A DNA stretch of 64,000 nt from Massilia timonae CCUG 45783 (GCF_000315425.1 NZ_JH992922.1:2046976-2110975), one strand, 5' to 3'; shown: positions 36,993 to 46,959, numbered from the stretch's first letter. The notes: a model not told the origin generated them from the sequence alone. A program made the numbers and translations.

Positions 36993-38234
36993 ATGGACCG
37001 CCGCCGCTCTGCCTACAGCCGCAGCCTCGTCAAAGCGTCGCAACGCGAAAAGCGTCTTGGCATCCTTGCGATGCTGGGCCTTGCCACGGGCGTCGCGGGC
37101 GTGCTGGCGCCGCCGCTGGACATCGACTGGACCTGGCTGGACCGCAAGCCGGACGAGGTCATCCATGTCGGCGCGAGCCCCAGCGCCGCCATCGCGCCGG
37201 CCGCCGCCAGTGCGGCGCCGGCCGCGGAGCAGGGCGCCGCGCGGCGCATCTATCCGTTCTCGATCATTCCCGGCGGCGTGGCGGACGCGGACGAGCTGGC
37301 GCGCGTCATCCGCACCGACGCCGTGGTCGCGGCGCACTATGCCGGCTTCGACGTCGCCAACGCGCGTGCGGTCACCGTCACCAAGCCGCGCGCCGTGTAC
37401 GTGTCGTACCGTAAGGGCGACCAGGTGTACTGGACAAAGAAGAAACTCATGCTGGCGCCGGGCGAAACCTTGCTCACCGACGGCAGGAACGAGATGCGGG
37501 CGCGCTGCGCCAACCGGATTTCGGACGTGCCGATGTACCCGGTCGAAGCCAATGGCCCGACCGAATCGGAACTCGATTCCTTCGTCACCGAGGATGGCGG
37601 CGGCCTGATGGCGGTGGCGGCCGGCCTGGAGGGACTCGACGACGGTCCCGGAGCAGGACCGGCTTACTACCCCGACGTGTTCCCGGACGGCGCCGGCCTG
37701 CTGCGCGGCGCCGCGCCGGTCGCGCAGCCGCGCCTGGCCGACCTCATGGGCAGCCCGCCCGCGCGGTATGGCTCGGGCATCTCGAGCGGCGGCACGCTGG
37801 GCGATGGCAGCGGCGATGGCGCGACGGCGCCGCCAGCCGCTGGCAACCCGACGCCGGGCAACGCCAGCGAGGGCGATGGCGGCACTGGCGGCGGAGGCAA
37901 TCCCGGCGACACGGGCGGCAGCCCGCCGGATACGCCGACGCCGTCGACACCGACGCCGGAAACCGGAACCGGTCCGGGCTCCGATCCCGATCCCGGCCCG
38001 GGTCCGAACCCGGAGCTGCCGCTGCCCACGCCTGGCGTGCCAGGCACGCCGGGTGGACCCGATACGCCGGCCATCCCGGGCACGCCGGGCACCCCGGGCC
38101 TGCCCCCGGACGATACCGAGGTCGAGCCGAACGATCCGGTCGACGTGCCAGAGCCCGGCACCCTGTGGCTGGGCGGCGTGGCCATGGCGGCCATGCTGTG
38201 GCTGCGCCGCAAGGGGCCGCGCGCCCGGCGCTGA
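36993..38234 (+). CDS. PEP-CTERM sorting-signal protein with Pro/Gly/Thr-rich region
   Basis: This 413-residue exported protein carries a C-terminal PEP-CTERM signal: VPEPGTLW, a hydrophobic helix (LGGVAMAAMLWL) and a basic tail (RRKGPRARR). An N-terminal hydrophobic segment (LGILAMLGLATGVAGVLA) acts as signal or anchor. The middle contains a folded part (about 80-190) with RCANRIS, then about 150 residues rich in Gly, Pro, Thr and Asp. Exosortase (EpsH/XrtA) would cut and process the C-terminus; no exosortase gene lies in the window. Such proteins are linked to exopolysaccharide and cell-surface assembly. The function of the folded part is unknown. Confidence 0.85.
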   Translation: MDRRRSAYSRSLVKASQREKRLGILAMLGLATGVAGVLAPPLDIDWTWLDRKPDEVIHVGASPSAAIAPAAASAAPAAEQGAARRIYPFSIIPGGVADADELARVIRTDAVVAAHYAGFDVANARAVTVTKPRAVYVSYRKGDQVYWTKKKLMLAPGETLLTDGRNEMRARCANRISDVPMYPVEANGPTESELDSFVTEDGGGLMAVAAGLEGLDDGPGAGPAYYPDVFPDGAGLLRGAAPVAQPRLADLMGSPPARYGSGISSGGTLGDGSGDGATAPPAAGNPTPGNASEGDGGTGGGGNPGDTGGSPPDTPTPSTPTPETGTGPGSDPDPGPGPNPELPLPTPGVPGTPGGPDTPAIPGTPGTPGLPPDDTEVEPNDPVDVPEPGTLWLGGVAMAAMLWLRRKGPRARR

Positions 38235-38268
38235 GCCGCCGTCCCGGTTTTTCAGTATGTCGGACAGC

Positions 38269-38303
38269 AAAAAGCCCGCGAGGCGTGAACCTCGCGGGCT
38301 TTT
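38269..38303. terminator. Bidirectional terminator between PEP-CTERM gene and groEL
   Basis: AGCCCGCGAGG (38273-38283), loop CGTGAA and CCTCGCGGGCT (38290-38300) are flanked by A residues on the left and T residues on the right. It can therefore serve both converging genes. Confidence 0.92.
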
Positions 38304-38359
38304 CGTCGTGGAGGACTGGCGCGCCGGCGTTGCCGCGGCGCGCCAGGCGACCGGCTGGA

Positions 38360-40009
<1,650 letters not shown>

Positions 40010-40052
40010 TTATTTCTCCGAATGTATCGTGAATGGGGTCAGGGAATGAGAC

Positions 40053-40343
40053 TTACTGGGCCACGACGGCCATGATGTCTTCTTCGCGCATCACCAGCAG
40101 TTCTTCGCCATTGACCTTGACGGCCTGGCCGGAGTACTTACCGAACAGCACGCGGTCGCCGACTTTCACTTCCAGCGGACGAACCTGGCCGTTGTCTTGC
40201 ACTTTGCCGTTACCGACGGCGAGGACTTCGCCTTGGTCTGGCTTCTCTGCCGCGGCATCAGGAATGATCAGGCCGGACGCAGTCTTGGTTTCCTGGTCGA
40301 GGCGCTTCACGATAACGCGATCGTGCAGAGGACGAAGGTTCAT
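40053..40343 (-). CDS. groS: Co-chaperonin GroES (10 kDa)
   Basis: This 96-residue protein caps Gro[20 protein letters not shown] and the mobile loop [12 protein letters not shown] are typical. The start at 40343 is fixed by AAGGAG a few bases upstream and by family length; the frame is open further upstream (to 40427) but that part is leader. It is the first gene of the groESL operon. Confidence 0.98.
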   Translation of the reverse strand: MNLRPLHDRVIVKRLDQETKTASGLIIPDAAAEKPDQGEVLAVGNGKVQDNGQVRPLEVKVGDRVLFGKYSGQAVKVNGEELLVMREEDIMAVVAQ

Positions 40344-40434
40344 GCAAAACTCCTTAATATTCAGTGGTTTAACTTGCGTTTTTTGACACCGTCGCAGTCT
40401 TGTGGCAAGCACCGCGTCGGTCTGCAAAGAGTTG

Positions 40435-40461
40435 TTAGCACTCTCTACTAACGAGTGCTAA
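40435..40461. promoter_or_regulatory. CIRCE operator of groESL (HrcA site)
   Basis: TTAGCACTC (40435-40443), a 9-bp spacer and GAGTGCTAA (40453-40461) match the CIRCE consensus exactly. HrcA is known to bind this element and repress heat-shock genes. Confidence 0.97.
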
Positions 40462-40489
40462 TTATAGGGACGATAATTTGCCATTTCAA
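40461..40489 (-). promoter_or_regulatory. groESL sigma-70 promoter
   Basis: On the minus strand TTGAAA (40489-40484), a 17-bp spacer and TATAAT (40466-40461) abut the CIRCE element, which starts where the minus-10 ends. HrcA bound there would block transcription initiation. Confidence 0.85.
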
Positions 40490-40695
40490 GCAGCAAGATT
40501 GCTAAATACTTTCGTGCGCTTGAGCTGGCACAAGCCTTCAGGGCTTCAAGCAATGTGTTTTTGGCATCTCTCGCCACCCGGTGCGAACCTGGCAAGAGGC
40601 GGGCAGCGTACACCGCCTGGCGCTTTCCTGCCGCACGCCAGGCAGCCGGGACGGCCGGCGGCGGGCGCGGCATGCCGCACCGCAGCGCGATTCGG
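40490..40695. other. Intergenic DNA between groESL and zapB-like promoters
   Basis: About 200 bases of fairly GC-rich DNA with no supported gene. Short GC-rich stems near 40610-40675 are the only structure seen. Confidence 0.5.
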
Positions 40696-40725
40696 TTGAC
40701 GGAAAATCCCTCTCGATCCTATAGT
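40696..40725 (+). promoter_or_regulatory. Promoter of the zapB-like gene, implying a leaderless mRNA
   Basis: TTGACG (40696-40701), an 18-bp spacer and TATAGT (40720-40725) end only 5 bases before the ATG at 40731. Transcription would start at or next to the start codon, and no Shine-Dalgarno sequence is present. Confidence 0.55.
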
Positions 40726-40730
40726 GTCGA

Positions 40731-41030
40731 ATGATTTCCGAATTCCAAGACCTCTCAGACAAAATCGACCGGCTCGCCCAGCTGACCCAGTCGTTGCGCG
40801 CCGAGAACTATTTGCTGCGTCAGGCCAATACCCTGCTCAGCGCCGAGAACCTGGCATTCAAGGAGCGCCTGTTCGAGGCCCAGCGCCGGGTCGAGGCGCT
40901 GCTCGACGAGTTGCCCAAGCCGCCGGGCGAAGCGCAAGCCGAAGGCGAGGGTGGGCAACCCGAGCCCGGGCCGGATGAACCGCGGCCGCTCCATCTCGCG
41001 CATGCCGCCCGCCAGCAGGAGCAACGATGA
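40731..41030 (+). CDS. Small coiled-coil protein, ZapB-like (TIGR02449-type)
   Basis: This 99-residue protein has an N-terminal coiled coil of about 65 residues (ISEFQDLSDKIDRLAQLTQ, then LRAENYLLRQANTLL) and a Glu/Pro-rich tail. It resembles the small coiled-coil proteins found upstream of zapA in beta- and gammaproteobacteria, likely acting with the division ring. The stop overlaps the zapA start as ATGA (41027-41030). A promoter sits right before the ATG. Assignment to the family rests on length, coiled coil and position. Confidence 0.8.
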   Translation: MISEFQDLSDKIDRLAQLTQSLRAENYLLRQANTLLSAENLAFKERLFEAQRRVEALLDELPKPPGEAQAEGEGGQPEPGPDEPRPLHLAHAARQQEQR

Positions 41031-41338
41031 TCCATCTCGACGTCACCATCATGGGCCAGCCCTACCGCCTGGCCTGCCGCGACGGCGAAGAGCGCACCCT
41101 GCGCGAAGCGGTGGCCTACCTCGACGGCAAGATGTGCCAGCTGCGCGATTCGGGCAAGGTGAAGGGCACCGACCGCATCGCCGTGATGGCCGCGCTGAGC
41201 GTCGCCGCGGAATTCCTGTCGGTCAAGTCGCCGCAGGGACCGCTGTCGGACATGTCGATTCTCGAAGTCAAGCAAAAACTGGAAGCGATGCACACCGTGC
41301 TCGACAAGGCGCTGACGCCCCAGGAAAATCTTTTCTGA
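41027..41338 (+). CDS. zapA: Cell division protein ZapA
   Basis: This 103-residue protein promotes FtsZ filament bundling at the division site. The N-terminal part (LDVTIMGQPYRLACRDGEE) and helical C-terminus are typical of ZapA. It is translationally coupled to the coiled-coil gene upstream and is followed by 6S RNA, the usual order in betaproteobacteria. Confidence 0.93.
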   Translation: MIHLDVTIMGQPYRLACRDGEERTLREAVAYLDGKMCQLRDSGKVKGTDRIAVMAALSVAAEFLSVKSPQGPLSDMSILEVKQKLEAMHTVLDKALTPQENLF

Positions 41339-41351
41339 AAACCGAATCCAT

Positions 41352-41379
41352 TTGACATGACGGATCAAAAGAGTAAACT
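41352..41379 (+). promoter_or_regulatory. 6S RNA promoter
   Basis: TTGACA (41352-41357), a 16-bp spacer and TAAACT (41374-41379) place the transcription start about 41386. Confidence 0.75.
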
Positions 41380-41385
41380 GCGCTC

Positions 41386-41567
41386 TACCCTGCGGTGTTC
41401 GAGATTTGCCATATATTCCTTGAACCATTCTTACGCATAGGTCGTGGAACAAGTTCGATGGGAGTGAGCGTCACTCGTTTGACGAACCCGAAATTGATCT
41501 GACCGTGACCGCCTTGAACCGTTTTGGTTCAGGATGCCGGCAATAACGGCACTGGCGGGGGCTAGGA
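41386..41567 (+). ncRNA. ssrS: 6S RNA
   Basis: A transcript of about 180 nt fits 6S RNA, which binds sigma-70 RNA polymerase as a promoter mimic. The 5' end (CTACCCTGCGGTGTTCG) can pair with the 3' end (GGCACTGGCGGGGGCTAG). CCTTGAACCA in the 5' half pairs with TGGTTCAGG in the 3' half around an open centre. The apical stem contains GAGTGA-GCG-TCACTC with GTTCG/CGAAC below it. Position directly after zapA is the standard location. The ends are estimates. Confidence 0.85.
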
Positions 41568-41572
41568 TACAC

Positions 41573-41608
41573 AAGCGGTTGCGCACTTTGTACGCAGCCG
41601 CTTTTTTT
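41573..41608 (+). terminator. Terminator after 6S RNA
   Basis: AAGCGGTTGCG (41573-41583) and CGCAGCCGCTT form a stem with a 9-base loop, followed by a run of T residues. Confidence 0.9.
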
Positions 41609-41655
41609 GTGCGCGCGTCAAACCTGTCGGCGCGCCTTGCAGGGAGATCGGCGCA

Positions 41656-42126
41656 ATGCGCTATTGGTTGATGAAATCCGAACCGGACGAAGTCAGTTTC
41701 GACGACGTCCTGTCCGCACCCGGCCAGACCGTGGCCTGGTTCGGCGTGCGCAACTACCAGGCGCGAAACTTCATGCGCGACGCGATGGCCGTCGGCGACG
41801 GCGTCCTGTTCTACCACTCCAGCTGCGCCGTGCCCGGCGTGGCCGGGCTGGCCGAGATCGCGAGCGGTCCCTATCCCGACGCCACCCAGTTCGACCCCGC
41901 CAGCCATTACCACGACCCGAAAGCCACCCCGGAAACGCCGCGCTGGATCTCGATCGACGTGCGCGCGCGGGAGGCGGGGCGCTATCTGCCGCTGGCCGAG
42001 ATGCGCACCGTTCCCGCGCTGGAAAGCATGGTGCTGCTGCAAAAGGGCAGCCGGCTGTCGATCTCGCCGGTCACCAGATCCGAATGGGATGCGGTCGTCC
42101 AACTCGTGCGCGCCAGGGAGGCCTGA
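41656..42126 (+). CDS. EVE-domain protein (PUA-like fold)
   Basis: This 156-residue protein is a single EVE domain. The start YWLMKSEPDEVSFDD and the motif GVRNYQARNFMRD with LFYHSS match the conserved binding pocket of thymocyte nuclear protein 1 homologues. EVE domains bind modified bases; the bacterial role is unsettled. AGGGAG lies upstream of the ATG. Its stop directly abuts the ATG of the TauE/SafE permease. Confidence 0.9.
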   Translation: MRYWLMKSEPDEVSFDDVLSAPGQTVAWFGVRNYQARNFMRDAMAVGDGVLFYHSSCAVPGVAGLAEIASGPYPDATQFDPASHYHDPKATPETPRWISIDVRAREAGRYLPLAEMRTVPALESMVLLQKGSRLSISPVTRSEWDAVVQLVRAREA

Positions 42127-42930
42127 ATGGATCCCTGGCTGATCCTGGCCCTGCTGGCGATGGGCACCTTCGGCGGCTTCGCGGCCGGCCTGCTCGGCAT
42201 CGGCGGCGGCATGGTGCTGGTGCCCTTCATCACCATGATCTTCACCGCGCGCGGCATCGCCGACGAACTCGTGGTCCACATGGCGATCGCCACCGCGCTC
42301 GGCGTCATCCTGTTTACCTCGATGTCCTCGGTGCGCGCCCACCACAAGCATGGCGCCGTGCTGTGGCCCGTGGTGCGCCTGCTGGCCCCGGGCATCCTGA
42401 TCGGTTCCTGGATCGGTCCCTGGATCGGCAAGCAGATGAATACCTCGGTGCTGGCCTTCTTCTTCGGCTGCTTCGTCGCCTTCTCGGCCACCCAGATGCT
42501 GATCGGGAAGAAGCCGACGGCGGCGCGCGAATTGCCGGGCCGGGCAGGCATGTTCGCCACAGGTGGCCTGATCGGGATCCTGTCGGGACTGGTGGGCGCC
42601 GGCGGTGGCTTCGTCTCGGTGCCGTTCATGACGCGCTGTAACGTGCGCATCCATAACGCGGTCGCCACCAGCGCGGCGCTGGGCTTTCCGATCGCGCTCT
42701 CGGGGACGCTGTCGAATGTGTATTATGGCTGGGGCGAACCGGGCCTGCCGGCATGGTCGCTGGGCTTTGTCTACCTGCCGGCGCTGGCCATCATCGTGCT
42801 GGCCAGCGTGGCCATGGCGCCGCTTGGCGCCCGCGCCGCGCACAAGATGCCGGTGCGCCAGCTGCAGCGCATCTTCGCCGTGATCCTGTATGCGCTGGCG
42901 GCCTATATGTTCTGGAAGGCGTTCAATTAA
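42127..42930 (+). CDS. TauE/SafE-family membrane permease
   Basis: This 267-residue inner-membrane protein has about eight hydrophobic helices and the family repeats GxxxGxLGIGGGMVLVPF and GLVGAGGGFVSVPF. Family members export sulfite, sulfoacetate or related organosulfur anions; the substrate here is unknown. It begins immediately after the EVE gene stop and converges on the molybdenum hydroxylase operon, sharing four bases (TTAA) of stop codons at 42927-42930. Confidence 0.9.
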   Translation: MDPWLILALLAMGTFGGFAAGLLGIGGGMVLVPFITMIFTARGIADELVVHMAIATALGVILFTSMSSVRAHHKHGAVLWPVVRLLAPGILIGSWIGPWIGKQMNTSVLAFFFGCFVAFSATQMLIGKKPTAARELPGRAGMFATGGLIGILSGLVGAGGGFVSVPFMTRCNVRIHNAVATSAALGFPIALSGTLSNVYYGWGEPGLPAWSLGFVYLPALAIIVLASVAMAPLGARAAHKMPVRQLQRIFAVILYALAAYMFWKAFN

Positions 42931-45110
42931 GCCTTCCTGACGCGCGCGCGGTCGAGCGGCAGGTCGCGCATGCGCAGGGCGCAGGCGTCGAACACCGCGT
43001 TCGCGATCGCCGCCGCGGCCGGGCCTTGCGCCGCCTCGCCGGTGCCCAGGAAGGGCTGGCCGGGGCGGTCGATCAGGTGCACGTCAATTTTCTCCGGTGT
43101 TTGGGCGAAGCGCAGGATCGGATACGAGGCCCAGTCCACGGTGAGCACGCGCGCGGCGTCGAAGCGCACCTGTTCCAGCAGCGTCCAGCTGGCCGACTGC
43201 ACGATGCCGCCCTCGATCTGGTTGCGCACGCCGTCCGGGTTGACGATCTCGCCGCAATCGACGGCGCTCGACACGCGCGTCACGCGCACCAGCCCCGTTT
43301 CGCGCGCCACTTCCACCTCGACCGCCAGCGCGCAATACGACGCCAGGTTCTTGTAGCGCGCAAAAGCAAAACCGCGGCCACGCCGCGCGGTCTTCTTGTA
43401 GCCATCCCAGCCGAACTTCGCCGCCGCCAGCTCGACCACGTCGATGGCGCGCGGATCTTCCAGGTGGCGCAGGCGGAACGCGACCGGGTCGACTTTCGCC
43501 GCGCGCGCCAGCTCGTCCATGAAGCTCTCGATCGCGAACACATTGCAATAGGCGCCCAGGCCGCGCATGGCCGAGGTGCGCAGGACCGCCTTCGGCTGGA
43601 AGTGATGGGTCACGCGCGCGTTCGGCAGCCGGTAATAGGGGATCGCGTTGCGGTCGCCGCTGCCTTCCGGCTGCGGGCTGGGTTTCGGGGTGGGCGGCGC
43701 GAATGGTTTCGCCAGATGCGTGGCCGGCAGCAGGTTGCCGGCCTTGCCGGGACGGGTGTTGTGCGGGGGCGTGAAGACGTCGTACTGCCAGTCGGCGATG
43801 CGGCCGTCGGGACCGAGCGTGGCCGCCACCTCGGCCACCATCGCCGCGCCGAACGGTTCCCATGCATGCTCGTCCTCGCGCATCCACTGCACCCGCACCG
43901 GCCGGCCCGGGAAGGCGCGCGCCAGCAGGGCGGCGTCGGCCGCCACGTCGTCGGCGCCGTTGTGGCCATAGCAGCCCGCGCCCTCGACGTGGATGCAGCG
44001 GATCGCGTCTTCCTTTACCGCCAGCAGCTCGGCCAGCGCGCCGCGCAGCGGGAACACGCCCTGCGAGTGGGTCCAGACCGTGTAGCGGTTCTCCACCAGC
44101 TGCGCCACCGCGCACGAAGGCCCGATGGAGGCGTGCAGCTGGAAGGGACGGGTATAGGTGGCCTTCAGGTGCACGCCTTCTTGCACCCGCGCGCCGCGTT
44201 CGAGGATGGTGGTCGGTTCGGCCGGCTGCGCCATCACCAGGGCCTTGACGTCCGGGTGGACCGGCAGCGCGGCCGGCGTCTCCCAGCGTGCGCCGCGCGC
44301 GAGCAGCGCGGCGGCCTTCACGGCGCGGTATTCGCCGTCCGCGATCACGGCCAGGAAGCGGCCGTCGCGCACGACTTTCAACACACCGGGCAGGCGCATG
44401 ACGGCGGCCGTATCCACCGCGATCAAGGTCGCCGCCTGCGCGGGAGGGCGCACCACGCGCGCATGCACCATGTTCGGCAGGCGCAGGTCCTGCACGTAGG
44501 CGCGTCCGCCCGTGACCTTGGCCGGGATGTCGATCCTCGGCAGCGACTTGCCGATCGCCGTCGCCAAGCCGGGCGCTGGCGGCGCCGGCTGCGGCGTAGC
44601 GCGCAGGCGCAGTTCCTGGCCGGTGACCAGCTGGCCGAAGCTGGCGCGGCGGCCGTCGGGGGCGATGAAGGCGCCATCCTTCAATGCCAGGCCGGCCGCT
44701 GGCGCTGCCAGGCGCGCCGCCGCCAGTTCGCCCAGGCGCATCCGCACCTGGCCCGCCGCATGGCGCAGCGCGGCGCCGCTGTCCTTCATCGAGTTGCTGC
44801 CGGCGGTCATGCCTTCGTCCGGCGTGCGCGCGGTGTCGGCGGTGACGAGGGTCAGGCGCTCAGGCGCGATGCGCAACTCGTCGGCCACCACTTGCAGCAG
44901 CGCGGTCTTGATGCCTTGCCCCAGCTCGGCCTTGCCGGTGAAGACCGTGATGCGTTCATCGGCGTCGATGCGGATCCAGGCGTCGAGCCAGGGCGTTTTT
45001 TCCAGGCTCTTCGGCAGTGCATCCTGCGCCGACCACGCCGGCATCGCGAACGACAGCGTCAACCCGCCGCCCGCGGCCAGGAAGCGGCGCCGACCCTGGT
45101 CGAGGCTCAT
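42927..45110 (-). CDS. Molybdopterin-binding aldehyde dehydrogenase/isoquinoline oxidoreductase large subunit (IorB-like)
   Basis: This 727-residue xanthine dehydrogenase-family subunit holds the molybdenum cofactor. The twin-arginine start RRRFLAAGG indicates Tat export to the periplasm. Family segments include GKAELGQGIKTALLQVVADEL, the central region with RGLGAYCN-like MRGLGAYCN and the catalytic glutamate loop GTGEAAQGP near the C-terminus. Its ATG overlaps the stop of the iron-sulfur subunit (ATGA at 45107-45110). With the downstream order [2Fe-2S] subunit and triheme cytochrome, it resembles the membrane-bound aldehyde dehydrogenases of acetic acid bacteria. The true substrate (aldehyde or N-heterocycle) is not shown. 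Confidence 0.9.
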   Translation of the reverse strand: MSLDQGRRRFLAAGGGLTLSFAMPAWSAQDALPKSLEKTPWLDAWIRIDADERITVFTGKAELGQGIKTALLQVVADELRIAPERLTLVTADTARTPDEGMTAGSNSMKDSGAALRHAAGQVRMRLGELAAARLAAPAAGLALKDGAFIAPDGRRASFGQLVTGQELRLRATPQPAPPAPGLATAIGKSLPRIDIPAKVTGGRAYVQDLRLPNMVHARVVRPPAQAATLIAVDTAAVMRLPGVLKVVRDGRFLAVIADGEYRAVKAAALLARGARWETPAALPVHPDVKALVMAQPAEPTTILERGARVQEGVHLKATYTRPFQLHASIGPSCAVAQLVENRYTVWTHSQGVFPLRGALAELLAVKEDAIRCIHVEGAGCYGHNGADDVAADAALLARAFPGRPVRVQWMREDEHAWEPFGAAMVAEVAATLGPDGRIADWQYDVFTPPHNTRPGKAGNLLPATHLAKPFAPPTPKPSPQPEGSGDRNAIPYYRLPNARVTHHFQPKAVLRTSAMRGLGAYCNVFAIESFMDELARAAKVDPVAFRLRHLEDPRAIDVVELAAAKFGWDGYKKTARRGRGFAFARYKNLASYCALAVEVEVARETGLVRVTRVSSAVDCGEIVNPDGVRNQIEGGIVQSASWTLLEQVRFDAARVLTVDWASYPILRFAQTPEKIDVHLIDRPGQPFLGTGEAAQGPAAAAIANAVFDACALRMRDLPLDRARVRKA

Positions 45111-45586
45111 CGCTTGCCTCCGGCCGCAAGCCGGTCCGCCGCGCGCCGCACCGCGCGCAGGATGCGCATATGGGTGCCGCAGCGGCACAGGTTGGGCGAC
45201 ATGTGGGCGCGGATCCGGGCGTCGCTCGGATTCGGTTCGCGCTCGAGCAGCGCGGTGGCCTGCATGATCATGCCCGCGATGCAGTAGCCGCATTGCGCCG
45301 CCTGCTCGTCGATGAAGGCCTGCTGCAGCACGCCGGGCGTGTCGCTGTTGCCCAGGCCCTCGACGGTGCGCACGGCGCGCGCGCCGACGCTCGACACGGG
45401 CACCAGGCAGGACATCACGGGCTTGCCGTCCATGATCACGGTGCAGGAGCCGCACTGGCCCAGGCCGCAGCCGAACTTGGCGCCATTCAGCCCCAGGTCG
45501 TTGCGCAGCACGTACAGCAGCGGGGTGTCGGGTTCAAGGTCGACGGCGTGGCTCTTGCCGTTCACCTGCAGGCGGTAGGTCGTCAT
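45107..45586 (-). CDS. [2Fe-2S] subunit of the molybdenum hydroxylase (IorA-like)
   Basis: This 159-residue protein carries two [2Fe-2S] clusters that pass electrons from the molybdenum subunit. The plant-type cluster motif CGLGQCGSC with a later C (SCLVPV) and the second cluster motif CGYC...CRCG are all present. It has no signal peptide of its own and would be co-exported with the Tat-bearing large subunit. It overlaps both neighbours by ATGA. Confidence 0.93.
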   Translation of the reverse strand: MTTYRLQVNGKSHAVDLEPDTPLLYVLRNDLGLNGAKFGCGLGQCGSCTVIMDGKPVMSCLVPVSSVGARAVRTVEGLGNSDTPGVLQQAFIDEQAAQCGYCIAGMIMQATALLEREPNPSDARIRAHMSPNLCRCGTHMRILRAVRRAADRLAAGGKR

Positions 45587-46881
45587 GGTGCTCTCGCTTT
45601 GCTCACTTGCTCGTCCAGTTCCGGCCAGGCCGGCTGGCCGGCGCCGTACTTGCGCAGGTAGGCGGCCAGCGCGCCGGCCTGCTCGTCAGTCAGGATCGCC
45701 TTGAAGCCGGGCATCCAGCGTCCCGCTTCGCCATCCGGCGGCAGGATGCCGCTGTCGACGATATGGATCAGGCTGCGCGGGTCGGGGTCGTACAGGGCGA
45801 TCGCCTTCTGCAGGGGCAGTGCGGCGCCCGAGCTCGGGGCGCGGCCGACGTCATGGCAGCGCGCGCAGGAATTGGCGTAGAGCTCGTAGCCGAGGCGCAT
45901 GCGCGGCAGTTCGGGATCGTCGGCGGCGGGCTGGGGCAGCGGGCCGTCCTGCTGCGCCGGCGTCGTGCGCGCCGGCGCCTGCGACAGGTGGCCGTGGGTC
46001 CAGGCGGCCAGCGCGGCGACGTCGCCCGCATCGGCCTGGGCCAGGTGCATCACCACGTCCTGCATCGGGCCGCCGGCCACTGCGTGGTCCTCGGCCATGC
46101 CGGTGCGCAGGTAGGCCTGCAGCGCTTCGCGCGTCCATGGCAGCGGCGACGGCGAGTGACGGTTCAGGGCGGGCGCATACCAGTCCTCGGCTTCGCCGCC
46201 ATCGAGCTGGCGCTTCAGATCCGGACCGCCCAGCTTCGTGCGCGGCGTATGGCAGGCGGCGCAGTGGGCGACGGCGTCGGCCAGGTAGGCGCCGCGGTTC
46301 CATTCGGCGGATTGTCGCGGGTCGGGCCGCCACGGCGCATCATCGAGGTACAGCACGTTCCAGAAACCGACCAGCGGCCGGAAACCGAAGGGGAAGGTCA
46401 TGGCGTTGTCGCGCGCCGGCGCGGCGATCGCGGGCCGCGTCATGAAGTAGGCGTACAGGTCGTCGATGTCGTCCTGCGTCATGCGCACGTAGTGGTTATA
46501 GGGGAAGGCCGGATACAGCAGGTGGCCGTCGCGCGAGACGCCCTCGCGCATCGATCGGGTAAAGGCTTCAGGGCTCCAGGCGCCGATGCCGGTGTCGCGG
46601 TCCGGCGTGATATTGGTGCTGTGGACGGTGCCGAACGGCGTCTCCATCGGCTTGCCGCCGGCGAAGGGGCGGGACAGGTCGGCGGTGTGACAGGAGGCGC
46701 ACATGCCGAGGTTTGCGAGGTTGGCGCCGCGCTCGATGCGGGCCTGGTCGAAGGAAGGTGGCGTGGCTTGCGGCGCCAGCGCGGGGCGCCACATGATGGA
46801 GAAGGCGATGCCTGTCAATACGACGATGGCCGCGAGGAGCAGCCACCATCCGATATGCCGCCTGCGCCTGGGTCGATTCAT
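45583..46881 (-). CDS. Membrane-anchored triheme cytochrome c
   Basis: This 432-residue protein has an N-terminal membrane anchor (WWLLLAAIVVLTGIAFSI) and three c-type heme motifs: CASCH, CAACH and CARCH. The layout matches the cytochrome subunit of periplasmic alcohol and aldehyde dehydrogenases. It would pass electrons from the molybdenum hydroxylase to the quinone pool or an oxidase. It is first in a three-gene operon; its stop overlaps the next ATG by ATGA. Confidence 0.92.
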   Translation of the reverse strand: MNRPRRRRHIGWWLLLAAIVVLTGIAFSIMWRPALAPQATPPSFDQARIERGANLANLGMCASCHTADLSRPFAGGKPMETPFGTVHSTNITPDRDTGIGAWSPEAFTRSMREGVSRDGHLLYPAFPYNHYVRMTQDDIDDLYAYFMTRPAIAAPARDNAMTFPFGFRPLVGFWNVLYLDDAPWRPDPRQSAEWNRGAYLADAVAHCAACHTPRTKLGGPDLKRQLDGGEAEDWYAPALNRHSPSPLPWTREALQAYLRTGMAEDHAVAGGPMQDVVMHLAQADAGDVAALAAWTHGHLSQAPARTTPAQQDGPLPQPAADDPELPRMRLGYELYANSCARCHDVGRAPSSGAALPLQKAIALYDPDPRSLIHIVDSGILPPDGEAGRWMPGFKAILTDEQAGALAAYLRKYGAGQPAWPELDEQVSKARAP

Positions 46882-46921
46882 GAAGGCTCCGATCCGTGGA
46901 GCCTCATTGTCGAGCAGTAAA

Positions 46922-46946
46922 GAGCGAGCGCTCTGTGCGCTCGCTC
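46922..46946 (-). terminator. Hairpin terminator of the lgt transcript
   Basis: GAGCGAGCG (46922-46930) and CGCTCGCTC (46938-46946) form a 9-bp stem 14 bp past the lgt stop; on the minus strand TTTACTG follows. Confidence 0.65.
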
Positions 46947-46959
46947 ACTCAGAGGCGGA

